Shown here piece after piece: positions 1-9,019 of a stretch of 64,000 bases of DNA (position 1 is its first letter; every line of letters starts with the position of its first letter). The notes beneath the pieces are model-generated. The model was not told the DNA's origin, did not search any database, and saw only the letters and a list, made by a program, of their open reading frames with translations. This DNA comes from Massilia sp. METH4 (lineage in GTDB: Bacteria > Pseudomonadota > Gammaproteobacteria > Burkholderiales > Burkholderiaceae_D), in NCBI RefSeq assembly GCF_037094685.1, contig NZ_CP146614.1, positions 1,116,001 to 1,180,000 of the forward strand. The letters are read 5' to 3'. Both the position numbers and the translations under genes were made by a program.

Positions 1-632
1 TTGGCCAACTGGCGCGCCATCGCCATATCGGTGGCGCTTTTCGGGAACGAGATGGCGAGATAGTCGGCCTGGAAGCTCATCGCCGTCTTGATGTCTTCCA
101 TGTCCTTCGCCGTCAGCGCCGGCGCCGTCAGGCCGCCGCCCTGGCGGTTGATGCCCTTGTTGTTCGACAGCTCGCCGCCGATCTTCACCGTGGTGTAGAT
201 CTCATGGCCGACGACCTTGTCGACCACCAGCACGATCAGGCCGTCGTTCAGCAGCAGCACGTCATTGCCGCGCAGGTCGTTCGGCAGCGCCTTGTAGTCG
301 AGACCCACGCGCTCCTGGTTGCCCAGTTCGCCGTTCTCGCCCCACTTCGCATCGAGGATGAACTTGTCGCCGTTGGCCAGGTCGATCTTGCCGCCTTCGA
401 ACTTGCCGACGCGGATTTTCGGACCCTGCATGTCGGCCATGATCGCCACTTCCCGCCCGCACTCCGCCGCCGCCTGCCGCACGAGGTTGGCGCGATCGAT
501 ATGATCTTGCGCCTTGCCGTGCGAGAAGTTCAGCCGCACCACGTCCACGCCGGCGCGGATCATGCGGATCAGAACGTTCAGGTCGGTGGAAGCGGGGCCG
601 ATGGTTGCAACGATTTTGGTGCCACGGGACAT
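1..632 (-). CDS. pyk: Pyruvate kinase, N-terminal part (cut by the window edge)
   Basis: Pyruvate kinase makes pyruvate and ATP from phosphoenolpyruvate and ADP in the last step of glycolysis. The visible 210 residues start MSRGTKIVATIGPAS and contain the family blocks LNFSHGK, ADMQGPKIR and, near the edge, DYLAISFPKS. They cover the first strands of the TIM barrel and the inserted B domain. The ATG at 630-632 is the natural start because family homology begins there. The remaining part of a roughly 470-residue protein lies left of the window. The gene follows pgk on the same strand, and a terminator lies between them, so it probably has its own promoter or depends on read-through. The identity is certain; only completeness is limited. 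Confidence 0.95.
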   Translation of the reverse strand, partial: MSRGTKIVATIGPASTDLNVLIRMIRAGVDVVRLNFSHGKAQDHIDRANLVRQAAAECGREVAIMADMQGPKIRVGKFEGGKIDLANGDKFILDAKWGENGELGNQERVGLDYKALPNDLRGNDVLLLNDGLIVLVVDKVVGHEIYTTVKIGGELSNNKGINRQGGGLTAPALTAKDMEDIKTAMSFQADYLAISFPKSATDMAMARQLA

Positions 633-681
633 TGAGGGTTCCTCGAAGTAGGTGGTTGAAGCTCGTGTCGTTGAAAGAGAA

Positions 682-707
682 AAGCGCAGCGATGGTGCGC
701 TGCGCTT
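682..707 (-). terminator. Rho-independent terminator after pgk
   Basis: A perfect 9-bp stem (682-690 with 699-707) has an 8-base loop. On the minus strand it is followed by a T-rich stretch, TTTTCTCTTTC. It starts 9 bases after the pgk stop codon, as expected for the terminator of that gene. Confidence 0.8.
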
Positions 708-715
708 CTTTCTAA

Positions 716-1918
716 TTACTGCCCACTACGCTGGGCAAGCACTTCCACTGCCGGCAGGGTCTTGCCTTCCAGGAATTCCAGGAAGGCCCCGCCGCCGGTG
801 GAGATATAACCAATTTTATCGGTAATGGCGTATTTTGCAATCGCCGCCAAAGTATCGCCACCCCCAGCAATGGAGAAGGCTTTCGATTCGGCAATCGCCA
901 GCGCCAGCGTCTTCGTGCCTTCGCCGAACTGGTCGAACTCGAACACGCCCACCGGGCCGTTCCACACGATCGTGCCAGCGGCGGCAATCTGCTCGGCCAA
1001 TTGCTCGGCCGTTTTCGGGCCGATGTCGAGGATCATGTCGTCGTCGGCCACGTCCGCCACGTCCTTGACGGTGGCGGCGGCGGTCGGCGAGAACTCCTTG
1101 GCGCACACCACGTCCACCGGGATCGGCACTTGCGCGCCGCGCTTGGACATCAGCTCGATAATGGCCTTGGCTTCTTCCAGCAGATCCGGTTCGGCCAGCG
1201 ACTTGCCGATCTTCAGGCCGGCGGCCAGCATGAAGGTATTGGCGATGCCGCCGCCCACGATCAGGTTGTCGACCTTGTCGGCCAGGGATTTCAGGATGGA
1301 CAGCTTGGTGGAGACTTTCGAGCCGGCGACGATGGCCAGCAGCGGACGGGCCGGCGCACCCAGCGCCTTGCCCAGTGCATCCAGTTCGGCGGCCAGCAGC
1401 GGGCCGGCGGCGGCGACGGGCGCGAATTTCGCGATGCCGTGCGTGGACGCTTCGGCGCGGTGGGCGGTGCCGAAGGCGTCGTTCACGTACACGTCGCACA
1501 GCTTGGCCATCTTCTGCGCCAGTTCGTCGGCATTCTTCTTCTCGCCCTTGTTGACGCGCACGTTTTCCAGCAGCACGACCTGGCCATCCTGCAGGTTTTC
1601 CAGGCCGGCACCGTCGACCCAGTTCTGTTTCAGTTCCACCGGCTGGCCGAGCAGCTCGGACAGGCGGGCCGCCACCGGGGCCAAGCTGTCTTCCTGCTTG
1701 AACTCGCCCTCGGTCGGGCGGCCCAGGTGGGAGGTGACCATCACCTTCGCGCCAGCCTTCACGGCATCCCGGATGGCCGGGACGGATGCGCGAATGCGCG
1801 TATCCTCGGTGATATTGCCGGCATCATCCTGCGGCACGTTGAGGTCGGCGCGGATGAACACCCGCTTGCCTTGCAGCGCATTCTGCGCGATCAAATCCTG
1901 GAGACGAATGAAGGACAT
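716..1918 (-). CDS. pgk: Phosphoglycerate kinase
   Basis: Phosphoglycerate kinase transfers phosphate from 1,3-bisphosphoglycerate to ADP in glycolysis, and works in reverse in gluconeogenesis. The 400-residue product has the usual family length. It shows the substrate-binding RADLNVP near the N-terminus, [26 protein letters not shown], the VGGGIANTF block, and the C-terminal [12 protein letters not shown] and [14 protein letters not shown] segments. The reading frame is open 33 bases further upstream, but the ATG at 1918 has a GGAAG Shine-Dalgarno just before it and matches the family start (MSFIRLQDL). It lies upstream of pyk on the same strand, giving a small lower-glycolysis cluster. Cytosolic monomer. 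Confidence 0.98.
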   Translation of the reverse strand: MSFIRLQDLIAQNALQGKRVFIRADLNVPQDDAGNITEDTRIRASVPAIRDAVKAGAKVMVTSHLGRPTEGEFKQEDSLAPVAARLSELLGQPVELKQNWVDGAGLENLQDGQVVLLENVRVNKGEKKNADELAQKMAKLCDVYVNDAFGTAHRAEASTHGIAKFAPVAAAGPLLAAELDALGKALGAPARPLLAIVAGSKVSTKLSILKSLADKVDNLIVGGGIANTFMLAAGLKIGKSLAEPDLLEEAKAIIELMSKRGAQVPIPVDVVCAKEFSPTAAATVKDVADVADDDMILDIGPKTAEQLAEQIAAAGTIVWNGPVGVFEFDQFGEGTKTLALAIAESKAFSIAGGGDTLAAIAKYAITDKIGYISTGGGAFLEFLEGKTLPAVEVLAQRSGQ

Positions 1919-2003
1919 GGCTTCCAAAGGGACAAGTGGTAGAAAAATCACTATTTTACCGCATGCCCGGGGGCGCCCGGCCTTATTAGCATATATGCAA
2001 CAG

Positions 2004-2327
2004 CTAGTGAAATAAGCGCAGCGCCGTGAACACCAGCATGCCGAACACGATGGTCTCGAGCATGCGGCGGCGCCAGGCGAACCAGGCCACCGACGCCAGG
2101 CCGGCGAGAAGCCTGGCGTTGAGTGGATCGAGGTTCATCACGCCGCCATCCGTGAGCAAGTCCGGTCCGATGATCGCGGCCAGCGCGCACGACGGCGCGT
2201 AGCGCAGCATTTCCTGCACGCGCTGGGGGATCGTGATCTTGTGCCCGACCAGCCAGAAGCCGCTGCGCGTGATCGCGGTGGCCACCGCCAGCGACCCGAT
2301 GACGATCCAGATTTCCAGGTCAGACAC
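2004..2327 (-). CDS. azlD: AzlD-type branched-chain amino acid export subunit
   Basis: Small integral membrane protein of 107 residues with the AzlD pattern: an N-terminal hydrophobic helix, the block [14 protein letters not shown], a central [14 protein letters not shown] helix and a last hydrophobic segment. AzlD is the small partner of AzlC in exporters of branched-chain or other hydrophobic amino acids. Its start overlaps the end of the azlC-like gene by 8 bases, so the two are translationally coupled. The substrate cannot be read from the sequence. Confidence 0.85.
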   Translation of the reverse strand: MSDLEIWIVIGSLAVATAITRSGFWLVGHKITIPQRVQEMLRYAPSCALAAIIGPDLLTDGGVMNLDPLNARLLAGLASVAWFAWRRRMLETIVFGMLVFTALRLFH

Positions 2328-3057
2328 GGCTTTCCTTCTTCTTCAGGCGCAGCTTGTCGCCCGTTTCCTCGACGATCATCGCCGTCGCCATACCCACCAG
2401 CACGGCCGCCAGCAAACCCAGTTTATAAGGCAGGCCGGCGGCGAGCACGGACACGCCGGCCGCCACGAGCACGCCGCACAGCGCGGGGCGGCTCGCCACC
2501 ATCGGCACCAGCACGCAGATGATGGCCAGGGTGCCGGCAAAGCCCAGGCCCCATTCCGTAGGCACGGCGTTGCCCGCCAGGATGCCGACGACGGAGCCGG
2601 CCTGCCACGCCGCCCAGTTCGGATACAGCAGCCCTTTCAGGAACGAGACCTTGCCGGGAGCAGGCTCGGGATCGGGATAGCGTTGCAGGTATAGCGCCAC
2701 GGAAATGTCGCCGGAAACGAAACCCAGGCCCAGGCGCTTGCGCCACGGCAGCGCGGCGAAATGGGGCGCGAGCAGCGCGGAAAAGATCACGAAACGCAGG
2801 TTGATGACGAGGGCGGTGACAAAAATCACCCAGACCGGCGCATTGGCGGCGATCAGCGGCAGCGACGCCAACTGGGCCGATCCCGCGAACACGAGCAGGG
2901 TCATGCCCAGCGCCTGCGGCAGCGTCAGGCCCGACTTGATCATGGCAACGCCCACGACAACGCCCCAGGCACCGATGCCGAACAGCGTGGGCAAGCCGGT
3001 GCGGACGCCATCGCGCCAGGCGGCTTCATCGTGGGTGGCAAGGTCCTGGTCGTTCAT
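2320..3057 (-). CDS. azlC: AzlC-type amino acid exporter, large subunit
   Basis: A membrane protein of about 245 residues in the AzlC family, the large subunit of a branched-chain amino acid (azaleucine) exporter. Typical blocks are GVVVGVAMIKSGLTLPQA, VFAGSAQLASLPL, the LVINLRFVIFSALLAPHF segment and several hydrophobic helices. The frame is open to a GTG at 3087. I chose the ATG at 3057 because the extra ten residues look unrelated, but no strong ribosome binding site decides between them. It is followed directly by azlD with an 8-base overlap. Both subunits sit in the inner membrane. No linked Lrp/AsnC-type regulator is visible. Confidence 0.85.
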   Translation of the reverse strand: MNDQDLATHDEAAWRDGVRTGLPTLFGIGAWGVVVGVAMIKSGLTLPQALGMTLLVFAGSAQLASLPLIAANAPVWVIFVTALVINLRFVIFSALLAPHFAALPWRKRLGLGFVSGDISVALYLQRYPDPEPAPGKVSFLKGLLYPNWAAWQAGSVVGILAGNAVPTEWGLGFAGTLAIICVLVPMVASRPALCGVLVAAGVSVLAAGLPYKLGLLAAVLVGMATAMIVEETGDKLRLKKKESRV

Positions 3058-3184
3058 GTGGTGCGGTTGCCACACATCGGGAAACACGTGCGGTACGGTA
3101 AACAGCCGGCCATTGTACTGGCGATTCTTGTTGCACGTGTTAATCCGTTAAAATCGTGTTTTTTGAACTCCGGAGCACCAGAAG

Positions 3185-3376
3185 ATGACCCAAGCCACCA
3201 CGCCAGTCGAACTCGAAGGTAAGGACCTGCCGGCATACTGCCCGAACCCGGCCATGCCGCTGTGGTCCTCGCACCCGCGCGTGTTCCTGGATTTCGCCAA
3301 GAACCAGGAAGCGAAGTGCCCTTACTGCGGTACCACGTATCGCCTGAAGCCGGGCACCGTGGTCGGCCACCACTGA
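3185..3376 (+). CDS. Small zinc-finger (zf-CHCC) protein
   Basis: A 63-residue protein of the zf-CHCC family, related to the zinc domain of the complex I accessory subunit NDUFS6. Cys19, His30, Cys45 and Cys48 (in AKCPYCGTTYRL) are the four expected zinc ligands. Family members are single small domains in most Betaproteobacteria and often lie in housekeeping neighbourhoods. The exact role is not established. A Shine-Dalgarno-like GGAG lies upstream of the ATG. It is followed 29 bases later by the SnoaL-like gene on the same strand. Confidence 0.88.
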   Translation: MTQATTPVELEGKDLPAYCPNPAMPLWSSHPRVFLDFAKNQEAKCPYCGTTYRLKPGTVVGHH

Positions 3377-3405
3377 TCTGATGCACTGAACGAGGCGGAG
3401 GCGTC

Positions 3406-3825
3406 ATGCCAAAGAAACAGCACAACGGCAGCCCCGCCGAGGTGGAAGCGGCCTTCTACGACGCGATGAGCCGCGCCGACGTGGACGCGCTGATGGCGCT
3501 GTGGGCGGACGACGAGGAAATCGTCTGCATCCAGCCGAACGGCCTGCGGCTGCTCGGCCACCGTGCCATCCGCGAGTCGTACGAGATGCTGCTGGAGCAT
3601 GGCGGCGTACACATCCAGCCAACGCAACTGCACGAGATGCATAATCTGATGAGCGCCGTGCACACCGTGGTCGAAGGCACCACCGTGCTGCGGGGCGACC
3701 AGGGTCACCTGGTCGCCACCAATGTCTACCTGAAGACGCCGAAAGGCTGGCGCATCGTCGCGCACCACGTGTCGGTCGCGCCGGGCCCCACGCCCAGCGA
3801 TACACACAGCCAGGTGCTTCACTAA
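3406..3825 (+). CDS. SnoaL / NTF2-like domain protein
   Basis: A 139-residue cytosolic protein with the NTF2-like cone fold signature of the SnoaL/DUF4440 group. An N-terminal helix (VEAAFYDAMSRADVDALMALW) precedes ADDEEIVCIQPNG, a central helix (AIRESYEMLLEHG) and a C-terminal beta-rich part ending GWRIVAHHVSVAPG. Such proteins include small enzymes and ligand-binding proteins, and function cannot be assigned from the fold alone. A GGAGG ribosome binding site precedes the ATG. It may be co-transcribed with the zf-CHCC gene just upstream, and a long perfect hairpin follows it. Confidence 0.75.
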   Translation: MPKKQHNGSPAEVEAAFYDAMSRADVDALMALWADDEEIVCIQPNGLRLLGHRAIRESYEMLLEHGGVHIQPTQLHEMHNLMSAVHTVVEGTTVLRGDQGHLVATNVYLKTPKGWRIVAHHVSVAPGPTPSDTHSQVLH

Positions 3826-3839
3826 GCGGCTTGCGCTTG

Positions 3840-3880
3840 GTGTCCAACACTATTTTTCGCAGAAAAATAGTGTTGGACAC
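3840..3880. repeat. Perfect 19-bp inverted repeat
   Basis: Arms at 3840-3858 and 3862-3880 are perfectly complementary with a 3-base loop (GCA). The arm reads GTGTCCAACACTATTTTTC. It is followed by CGGTTTTCC, the same tail motif found next to other intergenic palindromes here. There is no T-run directly after the second arm, so it is more like a REP-type element than a classical terminator, though it could stop transcription from the SnoaL-like gene. Confidence 0.8.
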
Positions 3881-3907
3881 CGGTTTTCCTCACCGACGCC
3901 CAGCACC

Positions 3908-4900
3908 ATGAACTACCCAGCTCCCCTCTGGCTCCCCAACGGCCATTTCCAGACGATCTACCCCGCCACCTGCCTGCCCAAGCCGGCCGTGCCCTTCCGC
4001 CGCGAGCGCTGGGATACCCCGGATGGCGACTTCGTCGACGTCGACTTTGTCGACGGCGCACCGGGCAAGCCCTTCGTGGTGCTGTTCCACGGGCTGGAAG
4101 GTTCGTCGGACAGCCACTACTGCCGCGCCCTCGGCAAGGAATTGATGGACCGCGGCTGGTCCGGCGCCATTCCCCATTTCCGCGGCTGCTCGGGCGAACC
4201 GAACCTGGCACCCCGCTTCTACCATTCGGGCGACGCGGCCGAGGTGGACTGGGTACTGCGCCGCCTGCATCCGCGCGCGACCGGCAAGTTCTACGCGTGC
4301 GGTGTTTCGCTGGGCGGCAATGCGCTGCTGCGCTGGCTGGGGGAGTCCCAGCATCAGGCGGAATTCGTGGAGGCGGCCGTCGCGGTGTCCGCGCCGCTGG
4401 ACCTGGCGCGGGGCGGCGAAGCGCTGTCGCGCGGCTTCAACCGCCTGTACCAGCGTATGTTCCTGCAAACGCTCAAGCCCAAGTCCGCGGCCAAGCTGAA
4501 GCAGTTCCCCGGCCTGTTCGACCTGGACGCGCTGCTGGCGGCGCGCGACCTTTATTCGTTCGATAACGTGGTGACGGCCCCGCTGCACGGCTACCGCGAC
4601 ACGGACGATTACTGGAACCGCGCCAGCGCCAGGCACGTGCTGCCGGACATTACCGTGCCCACGCTCGTGCTGAACGCGCTGAACGACCCTTTCCTGCCGG
4701 GCATCCATCTGCCGCGCCATGCGTCGAAGCATGTAGTGCTCGATTATCCGGAGGAAGGCGGCCACGTGGGCTTCGCCACCGGCCGGCTGCCGGGCAACCT
4801 GATGTGGCTGCCCCGGCGGATGATCCATTTCCTGGAAGGCGGCCACAGCATCGGCGCGCCGCAATCGGCACCGTTATGGGAAGCTTCGGCGCATGGATGA
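3908..4900 (+). CDS. YheT-family alpha/beta hydrolase
   Basis: A 330-residue serine hydrolase of the YheT (COG0429) family. The N-terminus WLPNGHFQTIYPA is diagnostic. The core has the oxyanion segment FHGLEGSS (about 60-67), the nucleophile elbow GVSLGG with Ser134, the acid Asp260 in LNALNDPFLPG and His286 in EEGGHVGF. All catalytic residues are present. Family members are cytosolic esterases of uncertain physiological substrate, so no pathway is assigned. The stop codon overlaps the start of the next gene by 8 bases, which argues for a two-gene operon. Confidence 0.92.
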   Translation: MNYPAPLWLPNGHFQTIYPATCLPKPAVPFRRERWDTPDGDFVDVDFVDGAPGKPFVVLFHGLEGSSDSHYCRALGKELMDRGWSGAIPHFRGCSGEPNLAPRFYHSGDAAEVDWVLRRLHPRATGKFYACGVSLGGNALLRWLGESQHQAEFVEAAVAVSAPLDLARGGEALSRGFNRLYQRMFLQTLKPKSAAKLKQFPGLFDLDALLAARDLYSFDNVVTAPLHGYRDTDDYWNRASARHVLPDITVPTLVLNALNDPFLPGIHLPRHASKHVVLDYPEEGGHVGFATGRLPGNLMWLPRRMIHFLEGGHSIGAPQSAPLWEASAHG

Positions 4901-5531
4901 TATCGTCAAACAGGCCATGGCCAAGTGGCCGAACGTGCCCTACTGCTACGGCTGGCTTGCGCTCGATGCGCGCGGCAACTGGCGCATGCGCGATGAACAC
5001 GCACAGCGCAATGCCCTCCCCGGCGACAAGCTGACCAATGCCGCGCTGGTGGCCTTCATTGCCCGCAATTACCAGCGGGACGAACAGGGCAACTGGTATT
5101 TCCAGAACGGTCCGCAGCGTGTGTACGTGAACCTGGAAACCACGCCCTTCGTTGCCCGCACCGATCCGGCCCACGGCTTCGTGCTGCACACGGGCGCGCC
5201 ATTGGAGAAGGTCGACGCGGCCTTCATCACCGAAGCTGGCGAACTGATTTTGAAAAGCGGAGAGATCGTCGCCCAGCTGGACGACCGGGACGTGGCCGAG
5301 GCCCTGAGCGCCTTGGAAGCCGATGGCCAGCGTGTGAGCGATGAAGCGCTGCTGGCCTGGCTCGAAGGGAACGCCCGGTTGGCCCCTGCCCTGCACGTCA
5401 GCGGCAGTTCCGTGCCGTTGCAGCGAATGGATCGGGCCGTTGTAGCGGATCGATTCGGCTTCCGGAGAACGCCCAGCCCGGCCGGGCGACGTCGCATTCC
5501 TTGTCCTCATCGGTCAAGCTTTGGCGCTTGA
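4893..5531 (+). CDS. Conserved protein of unknown function, coupled to the YheT hydrolase
   Basis: A predicted 212-residue cytosolic protein beginning MDDIVKQAMAKWPNVPYCYGW. I recall similar DUF2946/DUF2944-type annotations in Burkholderiales, but I cannot name the family with certainty. Features are an N-terminal tryptophan/tyrosine-rich segment, a block with YFQNGPQRVYVNLETTPFV, and a C-terminal acidic region. It overlaps the hydrolase gene by 8 bases and is probably co-translated. Its last 134 bases run antisense into the 3' end of the M48 protease gene. The stretch up to about FGFRR looks like ordinary protein, while the final 20 residues are rich in proline and arginine and may be read-through beyond an ancestral stop. 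Confidence 0.7.
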   Translation: MDDIVKQAMAKWPNVPYCYGWLALDARGNWRMRDEHAQRNALPGDKLTNAALVAFIARNYQRDEQGNWYFQNGPQRVYVNLETTPFVARTDPAHGFVLHTGAPLEKVDAAFITEAGELILKSGEIVAQLDDRDVAEALSALEADGQRVSDEALLAWLEGNARLAPALHVSGSSVPLQRMDRAVVADRFGFRRTPSPAGRRRIPCPHRSSFGA

Positions 5532-7185
5532 ACGGGTCGTCCTTCGCCGCGCTGCTAGTGGAACCGGCGCTGACGCGCAACGAGGCACTGCCGAAATCCT
5601 TGTCCTTGCCCTTCTCGCCCATCGCTTCGCGGCGCTTGGCCTGCCATTCACGCTCGCGCGCGTCGATCACGGCGTGCTCGTAGAAAGAGGCGTCGGGCGC
5701 CTTGCGCGCCAGTTGCAGCTGGTCGAGCGCGGCCATCGTGCCGCCCAGCAGCGCATACGATTCGGCCAGCGCGATATGCTGCAAGGCGAGCTTGCCCATC
5801 TTCGAATAAGCCTGGGCCAGCAGGTCCTGCAATTCCGCCTCGCTGCGGTAGGACTGCAGCTGGTCGCGCAGGAAGCGTTCGGCCTGTTCCGGCTTGCCGC
5901 CCTTGATCAGCGCGTCGGCATACTGCCAGACGATGCCGCGCGAGAGCGGGAACTTGGCATGCGCGGCCGCCCCCTCGGCGATCGCCTGCGCCAGTACCTC
6001 GGGATTCTTTTCCTGGTCGACCTTGATCTCCAGCGACGTGTAGGCGAGGATGCTTTCCGACAGCCCCTTCGGCAGCGGCGAACTGAATGCGCCGGGTGCC
6101 GGCGGGCGCTCGATCGTTTCCTTCGCCTTGGCGAGCCAGTTCTCGGCACCCTTGTAATCGTCGCGCTGCAAGGCCAGGAAGGCCATGCCGTACTGGCCGG
6201 CCGCGATCTGGTGGCGGCTTTGCTGCGCCATCTGGTTGCGGAAGAATTCTTCCGATTCCGCGTAGCCCTTGGTGGACTTGTCCTGCAACACGCGGGCGCG
6301 CGAGCGGACCAGGAAGAAGTCCAGCGAATCCACGCGCTGCCGGTAAGGCGCTTCGCGGATGCGCGCCTGGATGTCGGCGATGCGCTCCGTCGTCAGCGGG
6401 TGGCTCATCAGCCAGGGCATCGACGTGTCGTACATCTTCGTGGCGTTCTGCATGCGCTGGAAGAACGCCACCATGCCGTTCGTTTCAAAGCCGGCCGCGC
6501 CCATGATCTGGAAGCCCACCCGATCCGCCTCGCGCTCGGCCTCGCGGCCGAAGTTCAGCTGGCGCTGGATCGCCACGCCCTGCCCGCCCATCATCACGCC
6601 CATCGCCGCGTCCGGGCTATCCTTGGCGACGAGCGCCGCGAGGATCATCGCCGCCAGCGGAATCAGCGCATCGGTCTTTTGCTCGCCCAGCTGGCGGGCG
6701 ATGTGCCGCTGCGCCACGTGCCCGATCTCGTGCGACAGCACCGACGCCAGCTCGGACTCCGATTGCGCGGCGAGCAGCAGCGCCGAGTGCACGCCGATGA
6801 AGCCGCCCGGCAGCGCGAAGGCGTTCAGCTGCGGGTCGCGCACGGCGAAGAAGAAGTAATCGTAGTTCGCCTCGCCGCGCGCCCCCGGCCGCGCCGATAC
6901 CAGCGTGTTGCCCAGGGTGTTCAGGTAATCGATGATCGGTGGATCGTCGAGGTAATCGCGGTTGAAGCGGATATCGCGCATGATTTCCTCGCCCAGCTTG
7001 CGCTCGATGACGGGCGACAGCGCCTCGCGCGAGGTATCGCCCAGGCTCGGCAGGCTCGGCACGTTGGTGGGCGCTTGTGCCTGCACGGCGGGTGCAAAGG
7101 ACGAAACGGCGAGCGAAACGGCGAGGGAGGCCAGCAGGCGGCGGGGGAATCGGGTGGCGTTCACGGTGCTATGATACCTGTTCAT
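5398..7185 (-). CDS. bepA: M48 family metalloprotease, BepA/YfgC-like
   Basis: Periplasmic zinc metalloprotease of the BepA type, which in other proteobacteria degrades or helps assemble outer-membrane proteins such as LptD. An N-terminal signal peptide (hydrophobic stretch 17-34, likely cut after AVQAQA) is followed by the M48 domain. HEIGH at 152-156 supplies two zinc ligands and the catalytic Glu. A second conserved helix, EREADRVG, at about 217-224 supplies the third ligand. The C-terminal half (about 300-540) is TPR-like. The 595-residue product is longer than the roughly 490 residues usual for BepA. The final 45 residues are antisense to the 3' end of the neighbouring convergent gene. 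The start lies close to divergent moaC. Confidence 0.88.
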   Translation of the reverse strand: MNRYHSTVNATRFPRRLLASLAVSLAVSSFAPAVQAQAPTNVPSLPSLGDTSREALSPVIERKLGEEIMRDIRFNRDYLDDPPIIDYLNTLGNTLVSARPGARGEANYDYFFFAVRDPQLNAFALPGGFIGVHSALLLAAQSESELASVLSHEIGHVAQRHIARQLGEQKTDALIPLAAMILAALVAKDSPDAAMGVMMGGQGVAIQRQLNFGREAEREADRVGFQIMGAAGFETNGMVAFFQRMQNATKMYDTSMPWLMSHPLTTERIADIQARIREAPYRQRVDSLDFFLVRSRARVLQDKSTKGYAESEEFFRNQMAQQSRHQIAAGQYGMAFLALQRDDYKGAENWLAKAKETIERPPAPGAFSSPLPKGLSESILAYTSLEIKVDQEKNPEVLAQAIAEGAAAHAKFPLSRGIVWQYADALIKGGKPEQAERFLRDQLQSYRSEAELQDLLAQAYSKMGKLALQHIALAESYALLGGTMAALDQLQLARKAPDASFYEHAVIDAREREWQAKRREAMGEKGKDKDFGSASLRVSAGSTSSAAKDDPFKRQSLTDEDKECDVARPGWAFSGSRIDPLQRPDPFAATARNCR

Positions 7186-7198
7186 TCAGTCACTAAGT

Positions 7199-7693
7199 AT
7201 GCCGCGTATGTCCGAGCTCACCCACGAACTTACTCACTTCGATACCACCGGCCAAGCCCACATGGTCGACGTCGGCGCCAAGGCCGAAACCCACCGCATC
7301 GCCATCGCCACCGGCAGCATCCGGATGAAACCGGAAACGCTGGCCATCATTCTATCGGGAACCGCCAAGAAGGGGGACGTGCTGGGCATTGCCCGCATCG
7401 CGGCAATCATGGGTGCCAAGCGTACCAGCGATCTGATTCCGCTGTGCCATCCGCTGGCATTGACCCGGGTGACCGTGGATTTCGAGACCGACGAGGCCAA
7501 TTCGTCCGTGCATTGCCGGGCGCAGGTGGAGACGTATGGGAAGACCGGGGTCGAGATGGAGGCGCTGACGGCCGTGCAGGTCGGGTTGCTGACCATTTAT
7601 GATATGTGCAAGGCCGTGGATCGCGGGATGGTGATGAGCGAGATCCGCGTGCGGGAAAAGCATGGTGGGAAGAGCGGGGATTGGTCGGCTTGA
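7199..7693 (+). CDS. moaC: Cyclic pyranopterin monophosphate synthase MoaC
   Basis: MoaC works with MoaA to convert GTP into cyclic pyranopterin monophosphate, the first intermediate of molybdenum cofactor synthesis. The 164-residue product aligns throughout with the family: [14 protein letters not shown], the [19 protein letters not shown] helix, [12 protein letters not shown], and the active-site block [16 protein letters not shown] followed by [14 protein letters not shown]. Starts at 7199 (MPRM) and 7208 (MSEL) are both possible. The second fits the family start better, and neither has a clear ribosome binding site. It is cytosolic and lies alone here, divergent from the protease. The nitrate reductase encoded at the right end of the window needs this cofactor. 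Confidence 0.97.
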   Translation: MPRMSELTHELTHFDTTGQAHMVDVGAKAETHRIAIATGSIRMKPETLAIILSGTAKKGDVLGIARIAAIMGAKRTSDLIPLCHPLALTRVTVDFETDEANSSVHCRAQVETYGKTGVEMEALTAVQVGLLTIYDMCKAVDRGMVMSEIRVREKHGGKSGDWSA

Positions 7694-7769
7694 TCCATGA
7701 GCCGGCATAAGGATTCCGTTCGAGATCGATCAACGCAGTTCCTCCACTGTTGACAGAGTAGAGGTTCGA

Positions 7770-8156
7770 ATGAGCAACGACAAGACAACTGGGCCGATTC
7801 TGCTGCGCAATACGATGGCGTTCGATCGCCAGCATGCGGATGACTTCAAGAAAGCGGTCGTCGACGCAGTCGCGTTTGCGCAGAAGCACGCTCCACAGCT
7901 GATGGTCCAGACGTATATCGATGATGAGAAGGGTCTCTGCTACAGCTTTCAGTTGTACCAGGATTCGGATGCGATTCTTCGTCACTGGCAAATATCGGAT
8001 GCGAACATTGCGGAGGTCATGAAGTACTGCGTGGTTCGCAGCATGGAAGTATATGGAACGCCCAATGATGCCGTCCGAAAGGGGATCGTGGGTTCGGTGG
8101 GCGAAGCGAATGTGTCGTTCACGCCGGAGCTTGCCGGTTTTTTTCGTCTTGGGTGA
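7770..8156 (+). CDS. Hypothetical protein, possibly ABM-fold
   Basis: A 128-residue cytosolic protein that I do not recognise with confidence. GAGG upstream of the ATG is a fair ribosome binding site. The mix of short strands and helices (PILLRNTMAFD, a helix to about 45, LMVQTYIDDEKGLCYSFQLYQ, DAILRHWQISDANIAEVMKY) resembles the dimeric alpha/beta ferredoxin-like barrel of antibiotic-biosynthesis-monooxygenase-like proteins, in which a strand with aromatic residues follows a helix. This is only a fold guess. Its codon use is visibly less GC-rich than the neighbours, so it may be a recent acquisition. No partner gene is apparent. Confidence 0.55.
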   Translation: MSNDKTTGPILLRNTMAFDRQHADDFKKAVVDAVAFAQKHAPQLMVQTYIDDEKGLCYSFQLYQDSDAILRHWQISDANIAEVMKYCVVRSMEVYGTPNDAVRKGIVGSVGEANVSFTPELAGFFRLG

Positions 8157-8298
8157 ACTGGCCACCAGTCGCCGCACGTGAACCGCGCCCCCGAGGCCGT
8201 ACGCTGGCTCGGTCCGGACACTTTATTTTATGCCAGAAAGTCATTCCCTTCTGGCAATTAATCTTATAATCGTCCTGTTACCTTGACCAGGACAAGCA

Positions 8299-9006
8299 AT
8301 GTCAGGCCCCACGCAGCGCGACCTTACACCTCAACAGTACACTTTCGACCAGATGAACCTGCAAGTCGGCATGCGGCTGCAGGTCATCACCCACCGGGCA
8401 CTGCGCCCCGCGCAGAATTTTTCCAGCGTGATCGGGTGGGTCAAGGATGAGTACCTGATCATCAAGATCCCGTTCGAACAAGGGGCGCCGATCGCGCTGT
8501 ACGAGGGCGACAAGCTGACCTTGCGGGTGTTCTCCGGCGTGAACGTGTGCTCGTTCGATACCATCGTCGAACGCATCTTCGGCAGGCCGCTGCTGTATGC
8601 GCACGTGGCCTTCCCCAAGCAGATCCAGGGTACCAGCCTGCGGATGGCGATGCGCGTCAAGGTCGATATTCCGGCGCAGGTGAAGACGGCGAGCGGGCAC
8701 GAGCAGGTCGGCTTCCTCGTCAACCTGAGCGTTTCGGGGGCGCTGATGCATACGAAGCGGCCCATTCCCGAGGCGCCGGAACCCGTCGTCGTGCAGTTCA
8801 CGCTGCTCACGGAGCCGGACAAGCGGCAGGTGATCGTCACCGTCAAGGCGTCGATCAAGAATGTCAGTGCGGCGGAAGCGGCGGCGGATGGGCGGCCAAG
8901 GTATGCCTACGGCATGCAATTCATCGATGTCGATCCGGGGCATTACATGATGCTGCAGAACCTGACGTACCAGGCGATGATCGCGGATCGGCAAAAGATC
9001 GTGTAA
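8299..9006 (+). CDS. PilZ-domain, YcgR-like cyclic-di-GMP effector
   Basis: A 235-residue cytosolic protein with two beta-barrel modules, as in YcgR flagellar-brake proteins. The N-terminal part (about 15-105) resembles the YcgR N-domain. The C-terminal PilZ domain carries the cyclic-di-GMP binding motifs RMAMR (Arg115 and Arg119) and NLSVSG (142-147), so ligand binding should be intact. Such proteins couple cyclic-di-GMP to flagellar or pilus motility. It converges on the type IV pilin gene across a shared terminator. A TATAAT-like box lies at 8265-8270 and a hairpin (8231-8238 with 8249-8256) just upstream of it, but no good -35 was found. Confidence 0.88.
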   Translation: MSGPTQRDLTPQQYTFDQMNLQVGMRLQVITHRALRPAQNFSSVIGWVKDEYLIIKIPFEQGAPIALYEGDKLTLRVFSGVNVCSFDTIVERIFGRPLLYAHVAFPKQIQGTSLRMAMRVKVDIPAQVKTASGHEQVGFLVNLSVSGALMHTKRPIPEAPEPVVVQFTLLTEPDKRQVIVTVKASIKNVSAAEAAADGRPRYAYGMQFIDVDPGHYMMLQNLTYQAMIADRQKIV

Positions 9007-9019
9007 GAAGCCGTAAAAA

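Noticed and set aside
5521..7602. 693-residue open frame on the plus strand across the M48 protease and moaC
   Set aside because: It is the mirror of real genes in GC-rich DNA: repetitive Arg/Gly/His-rich text, no family motif, no ribosome binding site.
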